Of a DNA stretch of 64,000 bases, positions 36,446-49,250 are shown in pieces. Source of the DNA: Apoderus coryli (taxonomy: Eukaryota > Arthropoda > Insecta > Coleoptera > Attelabidae); assembly GCA_911728435.2 (NCBI GenBank), contig OU452210.1, positions 5,270,001 through 5,334,000 of the forward strand, read 5' to 3'. The first letter of the stretch is position 1. Every line of letters begins with the position of its first letter. A program made the translations under genes and the position numbers. The notes beneath the pieces were generated by a model. The model made no database searches. It was not told the origin of the DNA and saw only the letters and a program-made list of their open reading frames with translations.

Positions 36446-39170
36446 TTTCACTAAGTAATAATACTTATTTAAATAAGTTCTGACAAATACATGACATAAA
36501 AAATAGCAAATACGATAATTCAAAATAATGACTAATTGGCAATGACATACTGTCGTGAATTTACTTACCGTTCTCTGAACGGTAAATGAGTTACTTACCG
36601 TCGTGTTTCGATGATCAGCCAGTAAATGTCACTTGCTGTCATAAAGACAGGCACGGTAAACAATCAAAAAAGGTCGGTCGTACAAAAATACCTATTAATT
36701 GTAAGACTGATGCAGTTAAGGCCTAACAGACATAATTCGTTGATCAAATCATTGAAGATAACAAGCTTCACAATTGTTCAAGAACGCATAAACGCGTGAA
36801 ATAACTCAACATTAACAAAAATTAATAAATAAAACGGTACTAAACATTTCGTAGCTCCAATTAAACTATCCGAAACTTAGTTCTGATGAAATGTGCCTGG
36901 ATCGTTTAGGGTCACAAATCAAGTTATGAGATTTTGTCTGGGTTGCAGCCTAAAATAATTAAAAAATTAACATACAAAATTGATTTGAATTAGAACCAAT
37001 ATACATGTTTGTAATACCTATTATTACTTCAACATTCTTAGCATATTAGGTTTACCTAGTTATGGAAAATTGTGTTTGTCAAATACGTGTTTTTCTGGGA
37101 ATAGGAAATGAATACATAAATATGTCCAAGCGTTGACTACAATTACCGATTCATACACAGAGGTACAGTAGACAATTATTTCAAGGTATCTGCAGGAAAC
37201 CATTTAAAAATGTGTATATATTTGAAAGAAAAAATGAAATAGACAATAGGCACAGGCCAAAGATCATATTGTAAACTACGGACTCTTATAAAAACGAATA
37301 GCAGAAATAAGCTAAGCAAAGGTCAAGAGAATTGCTCTAGTACAATTTTTTTTACAGAAGATCTAAACAATGTTGCCATGCAAGATGTACATAAAACATA
37401 ATTTGAAGAAATAAATAAATAGGTAGGTACTAGAATTTAGAAATCAATATTTTAGAAATAAATTAAATGGTTCGCAGTAATATTATGTTTTGGATATACT
37501 ATACCATTACTCTGTATAGAATTATTTCGAAGCATAATTTAAGTCAATGCGATTTGCGTTTAAAGCAAGAGAAAATTTTGTAATGAAGGCAACACGGAAT
37601 TGATGTTAGACTAGTACGGGACAGGACCGTATAACAACACATAACATTGTGTATTAAAAAACGTATTGGAATTAGGAACGTCGTATTTAGGATATGCTTG
37701 TTTTTTCGGTAGCTATTAATAAACTGACATTTAAAAATAAAATAATAATAATGAAGAAATTTAAAATATAATTTTTCTTAAAAATCTATTGTCGCTTCCG
37801 AGTCTTAAGAAGAGGATTTGAATATGATCACTTTTCAGATATATTGGGATAGGACTCTTCACTAATATCTATATCTAGTAGTTTTAAATTAAACATGTTT
37901 TCATGGTCTTCTAAGTAACGCAAAAATTATTGGCAGTACACATCTTCTGATATATGAAACTAGGATAACTTGTCAGATATTAATGATCTCAGGGATTCAG
38001 TTCCACACAGAACAGGCAAATATGTGTAAGTTACATTACTGGCAAGTAATATGTTACCGATTGATATATTATTTATTAAATATATTTCTACTAAAAAGTG
38101 TAATATGCATGTCATAAGAATACTGACTGTTATAAGACTGTCTAGCAGTCATCATGGACGACATCAAATACTAGAAAGGTATCCAGTCACAAGAGCACAA
38201 ATTAGTTAAATTCAGTTCGCACATATCCCTATAGTACATGGAAAAACTATTTCAGATATATCGACAATCGAAAATCGTACTATTTCAAATCTACAAACTT
38301 ACTTTTGTATATTGGGTGGAACTAGAATTGTTCTTGATATACCTAAGGTTTTTCGTCATGTTCGCATGAGTGCATCGATCTTGTTCCGGATGAACTATTA
38401 GCATAATATCTTTCTTAATAGCGAAATTGCTCTGATTTAGGATTGAAGACCTAAGAGCCTTATGCAATCGACAAAAGATAATGTCAGTAGTGAAGGAGTC
38501 AATGCGAAAGTCTACTCGGTTGGATTTTACTTAGGTAAGACTTTCTGCTTTTCAGAAATTATGTTGATGTATTTTTGATATGTTTTAACTAATTGATATC
38601 AAATAAAAATAAAATGTATTATTTAAATACAGTAGAAAAATCGCTAACAGGCAGTTAAACCGATTTTTTATATTCGAGTAATATTTGAACGCTTATTATG
38701 TGTGTGGTGATAAGTGTCCAGCTATATACAGAAAGAGCGAGCAGGCCTTAGTTTTTGCTGGTATATTATAATACTATTCCTGCTTAGGGTTATAGCTTAT
38801 TGATGCCTCGGTTGCTTACGTGAACATGGAAAACTCAGAGAAACGTGTGGTCATAAAATACATTTACAATTAACCAAAACCATATTCAAGATGTTCAATC
38901 ACTGCCAAAGAATACATATAATCAAAATTATGTTAAAAATAAATATGGTTCATATTATAATTCCTGATACTAGAAACCATAAAATTATTTATGGTCTCAT
39001 CACAAGAACTCAAAATAAGACTATATTATAAATCTAATTTAGTTACACAAAATAATGAACTCTAATAATTACAAAAATTCTTTTATAAAAGGTTTAATTA
39101 TATAATTTTAATGTTTATAAAATAGAAATAATACTAAGGTCCGGTGCTGTGGAAAAAAAAAATAAGTTAG

Positions 39171-39357
39171 AGCGGTAGAGTGCTAGTTCAGGGCACTTAG
39201 GAGGATCTGTATCGAGATGAAGTTGCCGTACGAACGAGAGAGTGAGAGAGAGACGTGTATTGGGGGGAGCGGGAATTGTCGGGTCAACGCGTGACCTCAA
39301 GCCGAGGGGTACGCAGCTACTTTCCCACGAAGCCGCCCGCAATATCTACCGCTCTTC
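39171..39357. other. G/C-rich island flanked by AGAGCGGTAGA inverted repeat
   Basis: Against the A/T-rich intron this stretch is visibly G/C-rich, with a GAGAGAGTGAGAGAGAGACG run and CpG dinucleotides. Its borders AGAGCGGTAGA (39170s) and TCTACCGCTCT (39345-39356) are inverted. It could be a TIR element or a regulatory island with GAGA-type sites. The minus-strand 75-codon ORF across it has no recognisable domain. Confidence 0.4.
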
Positions 39358-42300
39358 ATCTGGCTCTAGTCTGTCATTAAATATGGCAATATGTGTGTTG
39401 GTATGGCCATGCTGATCCACCTAAATGAAGAATATTACAGGGCGTGCATTAAAAATATCGTCATACAAAATAAATATACTTGCATAATATACAATATACT
39501 TTCAATAAGCACTTCAGGTCATCACAGAATCGTATAGTAATTTAACACAATTGGGATATATTTCCTTCATATTAACGTCCGTACAAAGTAGTTATATATT
39601 ACAGGGGTATGCATATAATGCGATTATTAAAATGGTTTAAGCAAGCAGTGTTCTTAGAAATTTGATTTTTCAGTGCAGAAAGTTATGCCAGAAGTAGACA
39701 TCCAATCGTTTTTTTTGATGGGATCATATCTTTTTTGTGTAAAGTAAAAATCTTCAATAAAGAAAAATTACGTTGGCATTGACCATTTTTAAAATCATAA
39801 AAGCTTAAAGAGACAAATAATTTATACAGTATGCTCCAACAAAAAGTTGCAGCTCCGATTTTTTTTTTTAAATATTTTATGAAAGTAGTTTTACTGGACA
39901 TACCCCAGGCATCTATAGCAGCAGCTTAATTACGTTCTACATCCAGCTTGTCTACTTCAAAATTAAAATTCTAAATTATATTTTTATAACGATTAAGAAA
40001 GAGAATTAAGTATAATTTTTTTCAAGGAAAACCTAATTAATAAAGTACAAAATGCAATATTGTGACATATTCCCCTTTTGTCCTATTTGTATCTTTTTGG
40101 TAATTTGATCAGTTAACCTGGACGTTTGTGTCTTATTGCCTTCTTACCTTACCTTGCCTTGCATAATTAAGGAACAGCCAGGAAATAGAATTATATAACG
40201 GAGGCCATTGACTCTAAAAAAGGCTAGTAATCTACAAAACAGTATGAGGACGAAATTTTAAATAATATTTCGTTAAACATTTTTCAACTTGTGTAGAAAC
40301 AAGGATATTTCATTAATCTTTTAATGTTCACAAGATATTAACTTCGTATTACGATTACAAATCGAAAAGCTAATTATGTGGGTAGGTTTACATGTTACTA
40401 TAAGATAATCATTTTACCATATATATTTATATAATCATGTTATTATCCGCTAAACAAACATTCAGAAACCTACTATTATTATTATTTTCGATTACATGAA
40501 TAATAATTTAATGGCAATGTTAAATTGATAAATTTTTTATTTCTGAAAGAAATTCCGCATTGTAACATTATGGAATTGTTATGAAAAATATATTTTCAGG
40601 AAATATACAGAGTATATGAAAGTAGATAGTAAAATTATTTTTGCAATTGCTGATTTTATTTTTCAGATTAAAATGAACAACAATATTTTATATGGTTTTA
40701 TGATTAAGAGAATATGCTAATTTTTTAGGGCTTATTAATAGTTATGAGGAGTTCCACAACTGAGAATGCGGAAAGCCCTTTTTGCCAAATCCTTGAAACT
40801 CTGTTTTCTCGATCTAGCAGACGTCCTAGACTCCTGTTGCGTGATTTTTCTCCCATGTCTGAATACATCTAATCTTATACAAGATAAGACAAGGTTGGTG
40901 TTGGTGGTTTGCAACATCATTTGCTGAGGTGTCAGATTCAGATCACTGTATAGAAACCCTCATTTGATGCAAAATATGCTGAAACGTCGAATCCGCTTCT
41001 GATTAGCAGAGCTTTTATAGAATTCTTTCGGTGTGTATATAATGGGTCTCTGAAGCTGTCTATGATGGTTTAAAAAATAACTTCTGATATTGCTTGCCTG
41101 TTTATTTTCTAAGGGATTCCATATCTACTATGTTTTTGCACCTTATTTTTAACCTGGCTTTGATATTATTTTGCAGGACAAACTATTTAAACAAAAAAAA
41201 ATCCAATTGTAGACCACAAACACGGAATTTATCACGGCCCATCAATCATATTCCATGACTAAGAAAATGTAATGATGAGAATTTACATACAATCTTTCTA
41301 TGAATCATATCTAGCTATATGACTGCCGGTTGTTGCGGGTTCAGGTCTGTGCTGTGTGAGGCCTAAAGTGTGATCGCATATGGTAGTGATTTAGCCCTGA
41401 TAGTATTTTTTATTTTCGTTCATAAGATCAATAATGATTTTACTAGCATTTACCCACTATCTGCAGGCAATATTAAAATATATTTGAGTATAATTACTCT
41501 TTCGAGCTTCAGAGAAACCTGGATATTCCGATAGCATTATGCAACTGAATCTTAATAAATGGGAACAAATGGCTTCCATTCCATATACAAAGTTTCGAAA
41601 ACGTCTAAAACAAATTCCAAAAGTTATTGTATATATCTTTAAGATTGATAGAAGTTTACCGCTGTGAAAAATCATGTTTTTCTATTAATTGAATGATGAT
41701 TTGGAAGAAATAGATTCTACTTGAGAAATGATGCTGGCTCTGCCCCACCTCTAATTTGTGTGTATTTAAAGTCTGGTTTTTCTATTTGATACTCGGTTTT
41801 TATTTTTGAAATTTCGGTTGGTTTATTATGAATGCAAATTTATACCAAATTAATTACGAGAAGTTAATTAGTAATTAGTTTATTCTCTTATTTAAATTAC
41901 ATCTTTCCAGATCGAAATGAATCCAAAGGAAATAATACGTTATATAAAGTCTGAAATATAATAAAATATCAAAATAACAATCACAAAAAACAAAATTGTT
42001 AAATAGTATCTGTCTAAAGACCCAATTAAATATTGGTAGAAACACTTCAATGTTTTTGCACATCTATAGCCACAACATATGCAATGACGAAAAAGGCACA
42101 CATTGGTACAACCTGCGGTCGACAAGAAAAAACTTACCATATTAATATTAACGCTCATTATTTGAATATTTCACGACTATTTAAAATTCTAAATATTAAT
42201 CAATTAAAATAATCTTTTCCGATTAATCATAAAGGGCAATACGTAAATGAAAAAATCAAAATTTATCATGGTACTTATGTTAAAGAAAGTTGGATAAAAC

Positions 42301-43147
42301 TTAATATAAACAATAACGTAAATTAAGAAACTTTTCTTTCTATAATGAAGTTAAAGTAAATTAAGTTTATAATCAATTTTCTTAGAATTTCGGTTGTTAT
42401 GGAATTTAAACTACTTTATAAAATATTTTTCAAAATGTGATATTTCTTTTCTCAAAGAGTTACCCTATATATTATGTTGTAATATTTTTGTCTTTCTTGA
42501 AAACAAATAAAACATACGTAACCTAAAAAAATTTTAAGATTTACAAAAATTTGATATGTGCAGATATTCCGAATCTACCTTGGCAGATATAACTGCTTAT
42601 TGTAAAACAAAAACATATACTTAGTGTTTTAATTGGAGAAAATAAGAACCTGAATATTGTGCAAAACGAATCGACACCGTATATTTAAAATTTTGTTCTA
42701 ACGTAACTTGGTAATCTTTATATAGTGAAAAGAACAGGGTAGAGTTAACGACTAACGAGGGTGTTTGAATATGATATTAGAAATTAAGAATTAAAATTTA
42801 CTACTGATTTTGAAACACAGCTTTGCTATATTTTTATTTTGAAAACTAAAAAAAATTATCAGAAGTCACAAATTGGACAAAATCGTTAATGCTCCATTTA
42901 TTTTTATTTTGTACATTTTGTAGCAAGGAAGCATCTTGAATTATCAGCTTAGTCAGTTACAAATACCAAGCACGTCAATCGTTCAAAAATAGTATTCTTT
43001 TTAAACCTATTTCAAACAGCATTCCTGCAAATCATTCTGCATTTTTTTGTAAGACATAATAATAACATAATATTAACCAATACCAATACTCCTTACATTT
43101 ATTTCTGACAGGAAAGTCGATCTCAAAATATCTAATTAAAATTTCTT

Positions 43148-43600
43148 GAAGTAATCCATATCGGAGAGGAGTTGTATGTACCTATAATACGCAAATACAC
43201 ATCTACTCCATAAAATTACTACTCAAACAAATTGCACTTTTATTATGTTTTAAATATGTAAGTATATTTTTAACTGTTAATATTAGTAATAAGAAGTGCT
43301 TTTAATTTTCATAACAATTCACTTTATTTAAGTATTTTCCACAAAGTGTCTATATAGATTAAAGGTCTATATACACACGCAATATGTTTAATCTATATAG
43401 ACACTTTGTGGAAAATACTCACCACGTTTACAATAATAATCCATGTCATAAGTTTGACTTGTAAACGTGATTGCGTATCTATGTAAACTAAGCCACTGAG
43501 GATTGACATTCTAATTTTCCGAAACATGTCTCGCACTCCAATTTATGTTTGAACATATAAGAAATTTTGTGGAGTAGACGTGATTTTATTTGCGTATTAT
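43148..43600. mobile_element. fold-back element of the 13 kb type
   Basis: Same plan as at 13.2-13.96 kb. Outside left is GAAGTAATCCATATCGGAGA; then the outer inverted segment ATAATACGCAAATA (left 43186, right to 43600), then CTACTCCAtAAAATT and the inverted ATTTTGTGGAGTAGACG. The centre holds another perfect inverted repeat: 33-base arms at 43331-43363 and 43387-43419. A ribozyme-like motif lies in the right half only (43492-43532). The outer inverted segment is not the same sequence as in the 13 or 60 kb copies. Confidence 0.75.
43492..43532 (+). ncRNA. minimal hammerhead-like motif, decayed
   Basis: GCCA, then CTGAGGA (fits CUGANGA), then a segment with little helix II pairing, then CCGAAACATGTC and TCGC where the 13 kb copy has TGGC. 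The GAAACATGTC block is intact; helix I and II are damaged. It lies inside the 43.15-43.6 kb fold-back. Confidence 0.55.
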
Positions 43601-46062
43601 CTAATTAAAAAGTTTGAGAGAATTGTGCAAAAATACAGATACATGAAATAGTCACAAAATGATTTATAACTATATAAATTAATGAAATTCATTAAACTAA
43701 TAACATGACTACAAATCATAATTAATTACTGGAATACTATTGATGATCTCGGACAAGGCCGGGAAATGAATGTCCAGGCAATGATAATACCGATCAAAAA
43801 TCGATAAAGTATATATATAGGACTCTGCAAAAAGATATTTACTTTTGCAAGACCAATAATAAATCTATTAACATGTTGAGCTTCCAGGTAACGCAAATAA
43901 AATTAGTAGTACCAGCCGATACACCGCACCACCCTTCAATCTAACCACGCACAAGTGTCTCCTCAACTTAAGAGAGCTGCCGTCGAAACGCGAAAGCAAA
44001 ATCTGTTGGCCATATCCCCCTAGAGAATAAATATTGCGGACTCAACCGACCAGACATGAATGCTATAAAACGGTGTAAGAGTCCAACAAGAAAATGACAA
44101 AATCATACGAGGAAAACTTTATCGTACCAACAACTCTAAACATATGCTCGTAATCTAGGGAACGACAGTCAATTGAACACTAAATGTCGCATTGGTATTA
44201 CTACTAGGCCCGTGTATTTGACTATATCTAAATAAAATAATTTACCAAGGAACTAAATTTCATTCAGTATATTCTCTACTATAGGTATTACAAATGTACA
44301 TAATAAGTTTTCTTATATTTTATAATAACCACAATAAAATGACGTGTATACTAAAAATAGTCAATGTTAAACAATTCTTTATATAAAACATTAAGATAAA
44401 ATTATTAGGATACAATATTTTTTCTCATACACATTTAATTTATTGCAAAAATAACAAACTAATACCTATTCTTGTAATTATACTTGGCTAGGTATATTTA
44501 AACAACATATTCAACGCAAATTATACATAATACCTGTAGTAAAGGAAAATTCCTGTTGTTGAAAATGTATCCGATAAATATAAATGTTGAATGAATTAAA
44601 GAAGCGCGAGGTGTTCAATAAAATGTACCGGCGAGTTAATACAAAAGTTTTAATTGGTTCTTGATGTTTACAAAATAATTCTTTAATAACATAATATGGC
44701 TTACGTCCCTGTAAGTAGCGATAAAACCGATATTTTTGTTTATGAAACAAATCATAAAAGAAATTTTAATGTGAAGCATAACAACGCTAAAAGAAAATGT
44801 TACCTTTACGTTTAACTTGTTCGCTGATGTACATCGCGTACTGTTAAAAAAAAATTAGGAAGAACCGTTTTAAACAACGTTGTAGGCGTATATTTAAGAA
44901 ACGCCCCTTTGTATATACCATATAACCCTTTTACATATAATATTTATGTGTCAGAAGTATAAAATAACCTGTATCTATACTTATAAAAGCTGTTAAACTG
45001 CTATAAAACTATCAAATAAATGTCCGAAAGCTCACAGTAGAAACAACACTATCATACTTTTTCATTTTGGTACGGTTTGCTTTGATGTAGGATATATCTG
45101 AACGTTTTGTTGAATGTAATATGTTTTTCAGATTACCATTATAGCCATGTATACAGTAAAATGATACAGAACTTTTTGAGTATAAACTTCTACAACTTTA
45201 TTTGTTAGTAATGTATCAACACAGGTGCGCATGTTGATACTGTTTCTACAAGGCACCCGTCCATGGAAACTTTTGGATCAAAACCAAAATCGCGCATTTG
45301 ACCATTTTGTTGTTAGTTGTTACAGGTGGTATATAAACCGTGTTACAAATTAATAGGAAAATCCAGTAATTAGAGATTCTTTGAGACTCTCCTTATGCCA
45401 CTTTTCCTTGTGGCGCTTTATATTTATTGCTCACAAACTATTTAATTAAATTAAATTTTAGCACGTAAGGGACATGAATCGCAGCTAAAACTGAAAATTT
45501 GAAATTATGATATTTTATTGACGTTGATGATGGAGTAGTAGCACCCAGACATATCCCTTGAATCTTGAAATAAAATCGTTTGGGTGCCATTGGAAATCAC
45601 AGTGCGGCTATTTAATTGTGTCTTGTAAGGAAAACGTACATAGAACTACTTGATAAGACAAACCTGACCAACCAAACCCAACCCTATATATACTATATCG
45701 TTTCCTTTGAGCGACCGAACACCACAGCGTCCCCCAAAAATTTATAAGCTATCGAATTTTTCCTACTCTAAATTTTCAGTTTAAAAACTGTAAGTAAGAT
45801 TAAATTATTGTGTATAGTGTAATGTTAAACTAATAGTGTTTTATATTTAATGTGATATAATATTTATTTCAAAAATGTATCAACTATCATTCTCAAAGGT
45901 ACTAAAGTACTGTACGGTTTAGTAGAATGGTTAATAATATAGGAGGTACTTTTATACGTATACAGTTAGAATGCGTGAGAATTTTTGACTGGACCAGGAT
46001 ATTTAAATGTTGACGGAACTACTCTTACTAAAATATTATATTATCTGATTATGTTTACTATA

Positions 46063-48149
46063 CAGGGTGGTCCAACGAAAAGTTTGCACCTAGCTTTTCT
46101 CTTTTTTTTGTAGTCGAATGCGAAAATGCTCGGACACGTCGATTTTGCTTTTGAGGGGGACACATTTTAAACATATTTTTCGATCTGCGCCTTTAACCCC
46201 CTAGCGGGGGTGAGTAACAACCCTAAAATTTTAAATGGAAAGAGGGGTCTAATGACATATCATTTGAAAGGACACAAAATTGTCTTTCTAATGATACCCT
46301 ATTTGTCGAATTTTACTAAAACAGTTAATACGAAAACGACTTTAAAGACATTAAGCCGATAATTTTGGTATTAATGAGAAATACAAATAAGTTTTAATTA
46401 TTGCGAGTGAAAACACCTGCAATCGTTAGTACATTCCAATGTTTGTTAGTTTTAACATTGCTTTGTAAAAAAAGTAAACAAGCTGTTAAATTGATTTATT
46501 AAAACGTTACATTAACAAATGTTGAAAATGTGACCCATTTGATTCCATACAATAATACAGATTTTGTTCAAATCTATTTCTAACATTTTGTAGCATATCA
46601 GGTGTTATGTTTCTGCACTCTTCTGTAATGCGTTGGCGAAGATCTTCTATGGACGCGGGCTTCGTGGCAAAACATTTATTTTTTAAGTGCCCCCAAAGAA
46701 AAAAGTCTAAAGGCGATAAATCCGGTGACCTGGCAGGCCATTCAATTGGGCCCCTCCTTCCAATCCACCGTCCAGGGAACCGGTCATCTAAGAACTGTCT
46801 TACAGGAGCCACATAGTGCGGAGGTGCTCCATCTTGCTGGAAATAAAGCCGATCAGCAGTATGATTTTGGTCATCTTCTATTATTTGTGTTATTAAAGGA
46901 TCAATTGTGTCTTCAAGCATGTTTAGGTACACTTCACCAGTTAAATTTCCAGGAATAAAAAGTGGTCCTATAATATGATTTCCTAATATGCCACACCAGA
47001 CGTTTATTTTTTGAGGATACTGGGTATGAACCTCACGGAATAAATGTGGGTTACTGTCATCCCAGTAACGGCAATTGTGCCTATTTACAGCTCCATTCAA
47101 ATAAAATGTGCATTCGTCGGAAAAACAAATGTTAAATAATAATTGCGGATCTTCAATTAAACGCTGGCTCATTGCTTCACAAAATTGCAGCCTTCTATCA
47201 GGATCATCCTCATTTAGTTCCTGTACTAATTTGATTTTGTACGGATGAAATTTGTACGCTTTTAAAATTCGTATTATGGACGAACGGGAGACACCTGAGG
47301 CTTCAGCTAGTTGACGGGTACTTTGACTATGATCCATTTCAACATGCCCTAAAACAGCGACTTCCACAGCTTCATTTCTGATCGGTTTCTGCGGCTGGTG
47401 TTTTACATTACAGACAGATCCGGTATCTACAAACTTTTTAACTAACTTGCCAACGTACACATCATTCACATTTTTATCGGGATGTCTCTCATTAAATAAG
47501 CGAGCCGTAAGTCTAGCACTACTATTATTTTGAAAATAAAGTTTAACAATTTCAACTCGTTCTAGAATGGAATAAATCATTTTGTACGGTAAAAGTAAAA
47601 TAACTTGAGAAGCAACCAAACTGAATCAATGAAAAGACTAAAATAAACGGTGTAAATTCTTTTCCTACACGTATCTGCAGTTTTTATTTCAACAAAAAAC
47701 GCAAACGATTAGTGAGGAATTTAGTTCTGATAAATAAGATAGTGTTTTTGAAATCCCGTTTTTCTTCAAAGTAAATAATTTAGAAATGATTGTAGTTGTT
47801 TTCAGTCGTAATAATTAAAACTTATTTGTATTTCTCATTAATACCAAAATTATCGGCTTAATGTCTTTAAAGTCGTTTTCGTATTAACTGTTTTAGTAAA
47901 ATTCGACAAATAGGGTATCATTAGAAAGACAATTTTGTGTCCTTTCAAATGATATGTCATTAGACCCCTCTTTCCATTTAAAATTTTAGGGTTGTTACTC
48001 ACCCCCGATAGGGGGTTAAAGGCGCAGATCGAAAAATATGTTTAAAATGTGTCCCCCTCAAAAGCAAAATCGACGTGTCCGAGCATTTTCGCATTCGACT
48101 ACAAAAAAAAGAGAAAAGCTAGGTGCAAACTTTTCGTTGGACCACCCTG
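46063..48149 (-). mobile_element. complete mariner-family transposon (DD41D) with 340-bp TIRs
   Basis: Starts CAGGGTGGTCCAACG and ends with its complement; TA is present on both sides, the target duplication of Tc1/mariner. The inverted repeats are 340 bases each (46063-46402 and 47810-48149), and the only difference I can see is one base near CCCCCTA(G/T)CGGGGG. The 2087-bp element holds one open transposase gene. TIRs this long are unusual; most mariners have about 30 bases. The intact ORF and near-identical ends point to a recent arrival. Confidence 0.93.
46507..47619 (-). CDS. mariner-family transposase, DD41D
   Basis: A 370-codon open frame. Residues about 15-125 are two helix-turn-helix units that bind the TIR (ERVEIVKLYFQNNSSARLTA, then RQLAEASGVSRSSIIRIL). 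The catalytic domain has Asp168 in CFSDECTFYLNG, Asp263 in YFQQDGAPPHY, and Asp305 in RSPDLSPLDFFLWGHLK; 41 residues lie between the last two, the DD41D (rosa-like) pattern. Motifs RWIGRRGPIEWPARSPDL are intact. The C-terminus ends SNGSHFQHLLM, as usual. The better start is probably Met14 (47580; MIYSILERVEI), because the first 13 residues do not fit the family. No stops or frameshifts, so it may be active. Confidence 0.92.
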   Translation of the reverse strand: MVASQVILLLPYKMIYSILERVEIVKLYFQNNSSARLTARLFNERHPDKNVNDVYVGKLVKKFVDTGSVCNVKHQPQKPIRNEAVEVAVLGHVEMDHSQSTRQLAEASGVSRSSIIRILKAYKFHPYKIKLVQELNEDDPDRRLQFCEAMSQRLIEDPQLLFNICFSDECTFYLNGAVNRHNCRYWDDSNPHLFREVHTQYPQKINVWCGILGNHIIGPLFIPGNLTGEVYLNMLEDTIDPLITQIIEDDQNHTADRLYFQQDGAPPHYVAPVRQFLDDRFPGRWIGRRGPIEWPARSPDLSPLDFFLWGHLKNKCFATKPASIEDLRQRITEECRNITPDMLQNVRNRFEQNLYYCMESNGSHFQHLLM

Positions 48150-48360
48150 TATATTGTGTGAATGAACTTGAAAAACATGTATAATAAGTAGAAGTTTTTT
48201 CGAGAGTTCGTGAATTCGCTTTTATAGATATTATTGGTATACAAGATATTTTTCTAAAATCAAATATAATAAAAATAATCAGACTTAATCTACAACTAAT
48301 TCATTATTCTTATTAATGGATGCCAGATTTGTATCCTCTAATGATTATCGAGAAACTACA

Positions 48361-48477
48361 TGCACCGGTTACACAAGCTTAAGTGGAACTTAATTTTAAG
48401 TTAGACTTATTTACATTGTAATACGTCTAACTCAAGTTCCACTTAACGTTAAGTGGAGCTTAAGTGTAACCGGTGCA
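48361..48477. mobile_element. 117-bp MITE
   Basis: Ends TGCACCGGTTACAC..AAG and CTTAAGTGTAACCGGTGCA are inverted; the inverted repeat continues inward through AAGTGGAACTTAA-type words. The same AAGT(G)GA(A/G)CTTAA unit is repeated in the centre, so it folds several ways. No coding content. Superfamily unknown. Confidence 0.75.
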
Positions 48478-48689
48478 AATAGCTGCAAGAAACTAAACAA
48501 CTTTAAGCTAAAATAAGAATCCATGATTAGCAATCACACAGATATTGAAATTCCAGTGAAATTATTTTTTTGTGTGTTTAGCTTCAAATGTTTAGTTGGC
48601 ATTGCTTGTAAAGATATTTCATCTAAAAAAATACAAAGCTCCATAATGAACTTTTTGTAAAAACAATTTTTTTTCTAAAATATCTCAAT

Positions 48690-49250
48690 GAAATAGAGGG
48701 TAATAAACTACCTATTGATTACAAAATACTCATATCTCATCCCAGGTTATCCTAGTATCAAAAAGCTGAGCAATTAATTTCCTTGAGAAAAAATAAAAAA
48801 TATATAGACGATATTGAAGCCAAATCTCTTACAATCTTTGACCACAAAGCCCCGAAATGGGTTACTAGAAAAACGTAAGCCCACATTAGCTTTGGAACCT
48901 ATTATTTCATCTATCAATTCAACCAACAGTCAATTTTCGAAACTCATTACAGAAATCCCTATTTAGACCAATTTAAAACAATCAATATTACATAGCAGAT
49001 TTGTTCCAATTTGCAAATTTTGTAAATTGAAAACAACTTCCCAACAACTACGAACTAATCAGCTTAGACGTAGTTTATCTTTTCAGAAACATCCCGAACT
49101 TGTTATTACTTCAAAGTACTCGTATAAACCAAAGCTTGACCCATAACGTCAATATCAGTTACAAAAATTCCTAAAAAATATTTTATTACTATGATAAATT
49201 TCCTTAGTCTTCCTTTAATAATCTTTACTACAGGCAAGTTTTGTTTACAC
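48690..49250 (+). pseudogene. Penelope-like element reverse transcriptase relic
   Basis: Recognisable parts in shifting + frames: ALEPIISSINSTNSQFSKLI then TEIP (48890-48957), which matches the (P)LRPIISSINSPTY.LSK(F/L)L motif, and YELISLDVVYLFRNIP (49051-49098), which matches the very typical SFDVVSLFTNIP of Penelope-like RTs. A weaker IFTTGKFCLH near 49220 may be the next motif. No YVDD or GIY-YIG part is seen. Broken by several stops and shifts. It matters because Penelope-like elements are known carriers of minimal hammerheads. Confidence 0.72.

Larger units (their letters stand above)
35991..36689. mobile_element. 700-bp TIR element with an internal inverted repeat carrying a gene-like exon
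   Basis: The ends TTTTTTGTACGATCG and CGGTCGTACAAAAA are inverted, with TA on both sides. Inside, arms at about 36116-36287 and 36359-36545 are inverted copies. Each arm holds an apparent first exon beginning MSDSECESLDEAW (plus strand from 36198, minus strand from 36445). Superfamily unknown; TA borders would suit a Tc1/mariner-like or similar element. Confidence 0.55.

Noticed and set aside
43740..44200. Less A/T-rich stretch that might encode something
   Set aside because: All frames are broken and no motif is readable; left as unassigned sequence.
46607..46958. Plus-strand ORFs opposite the transposase
   Set aside because: Shadows of the minus-strand transposase gene.
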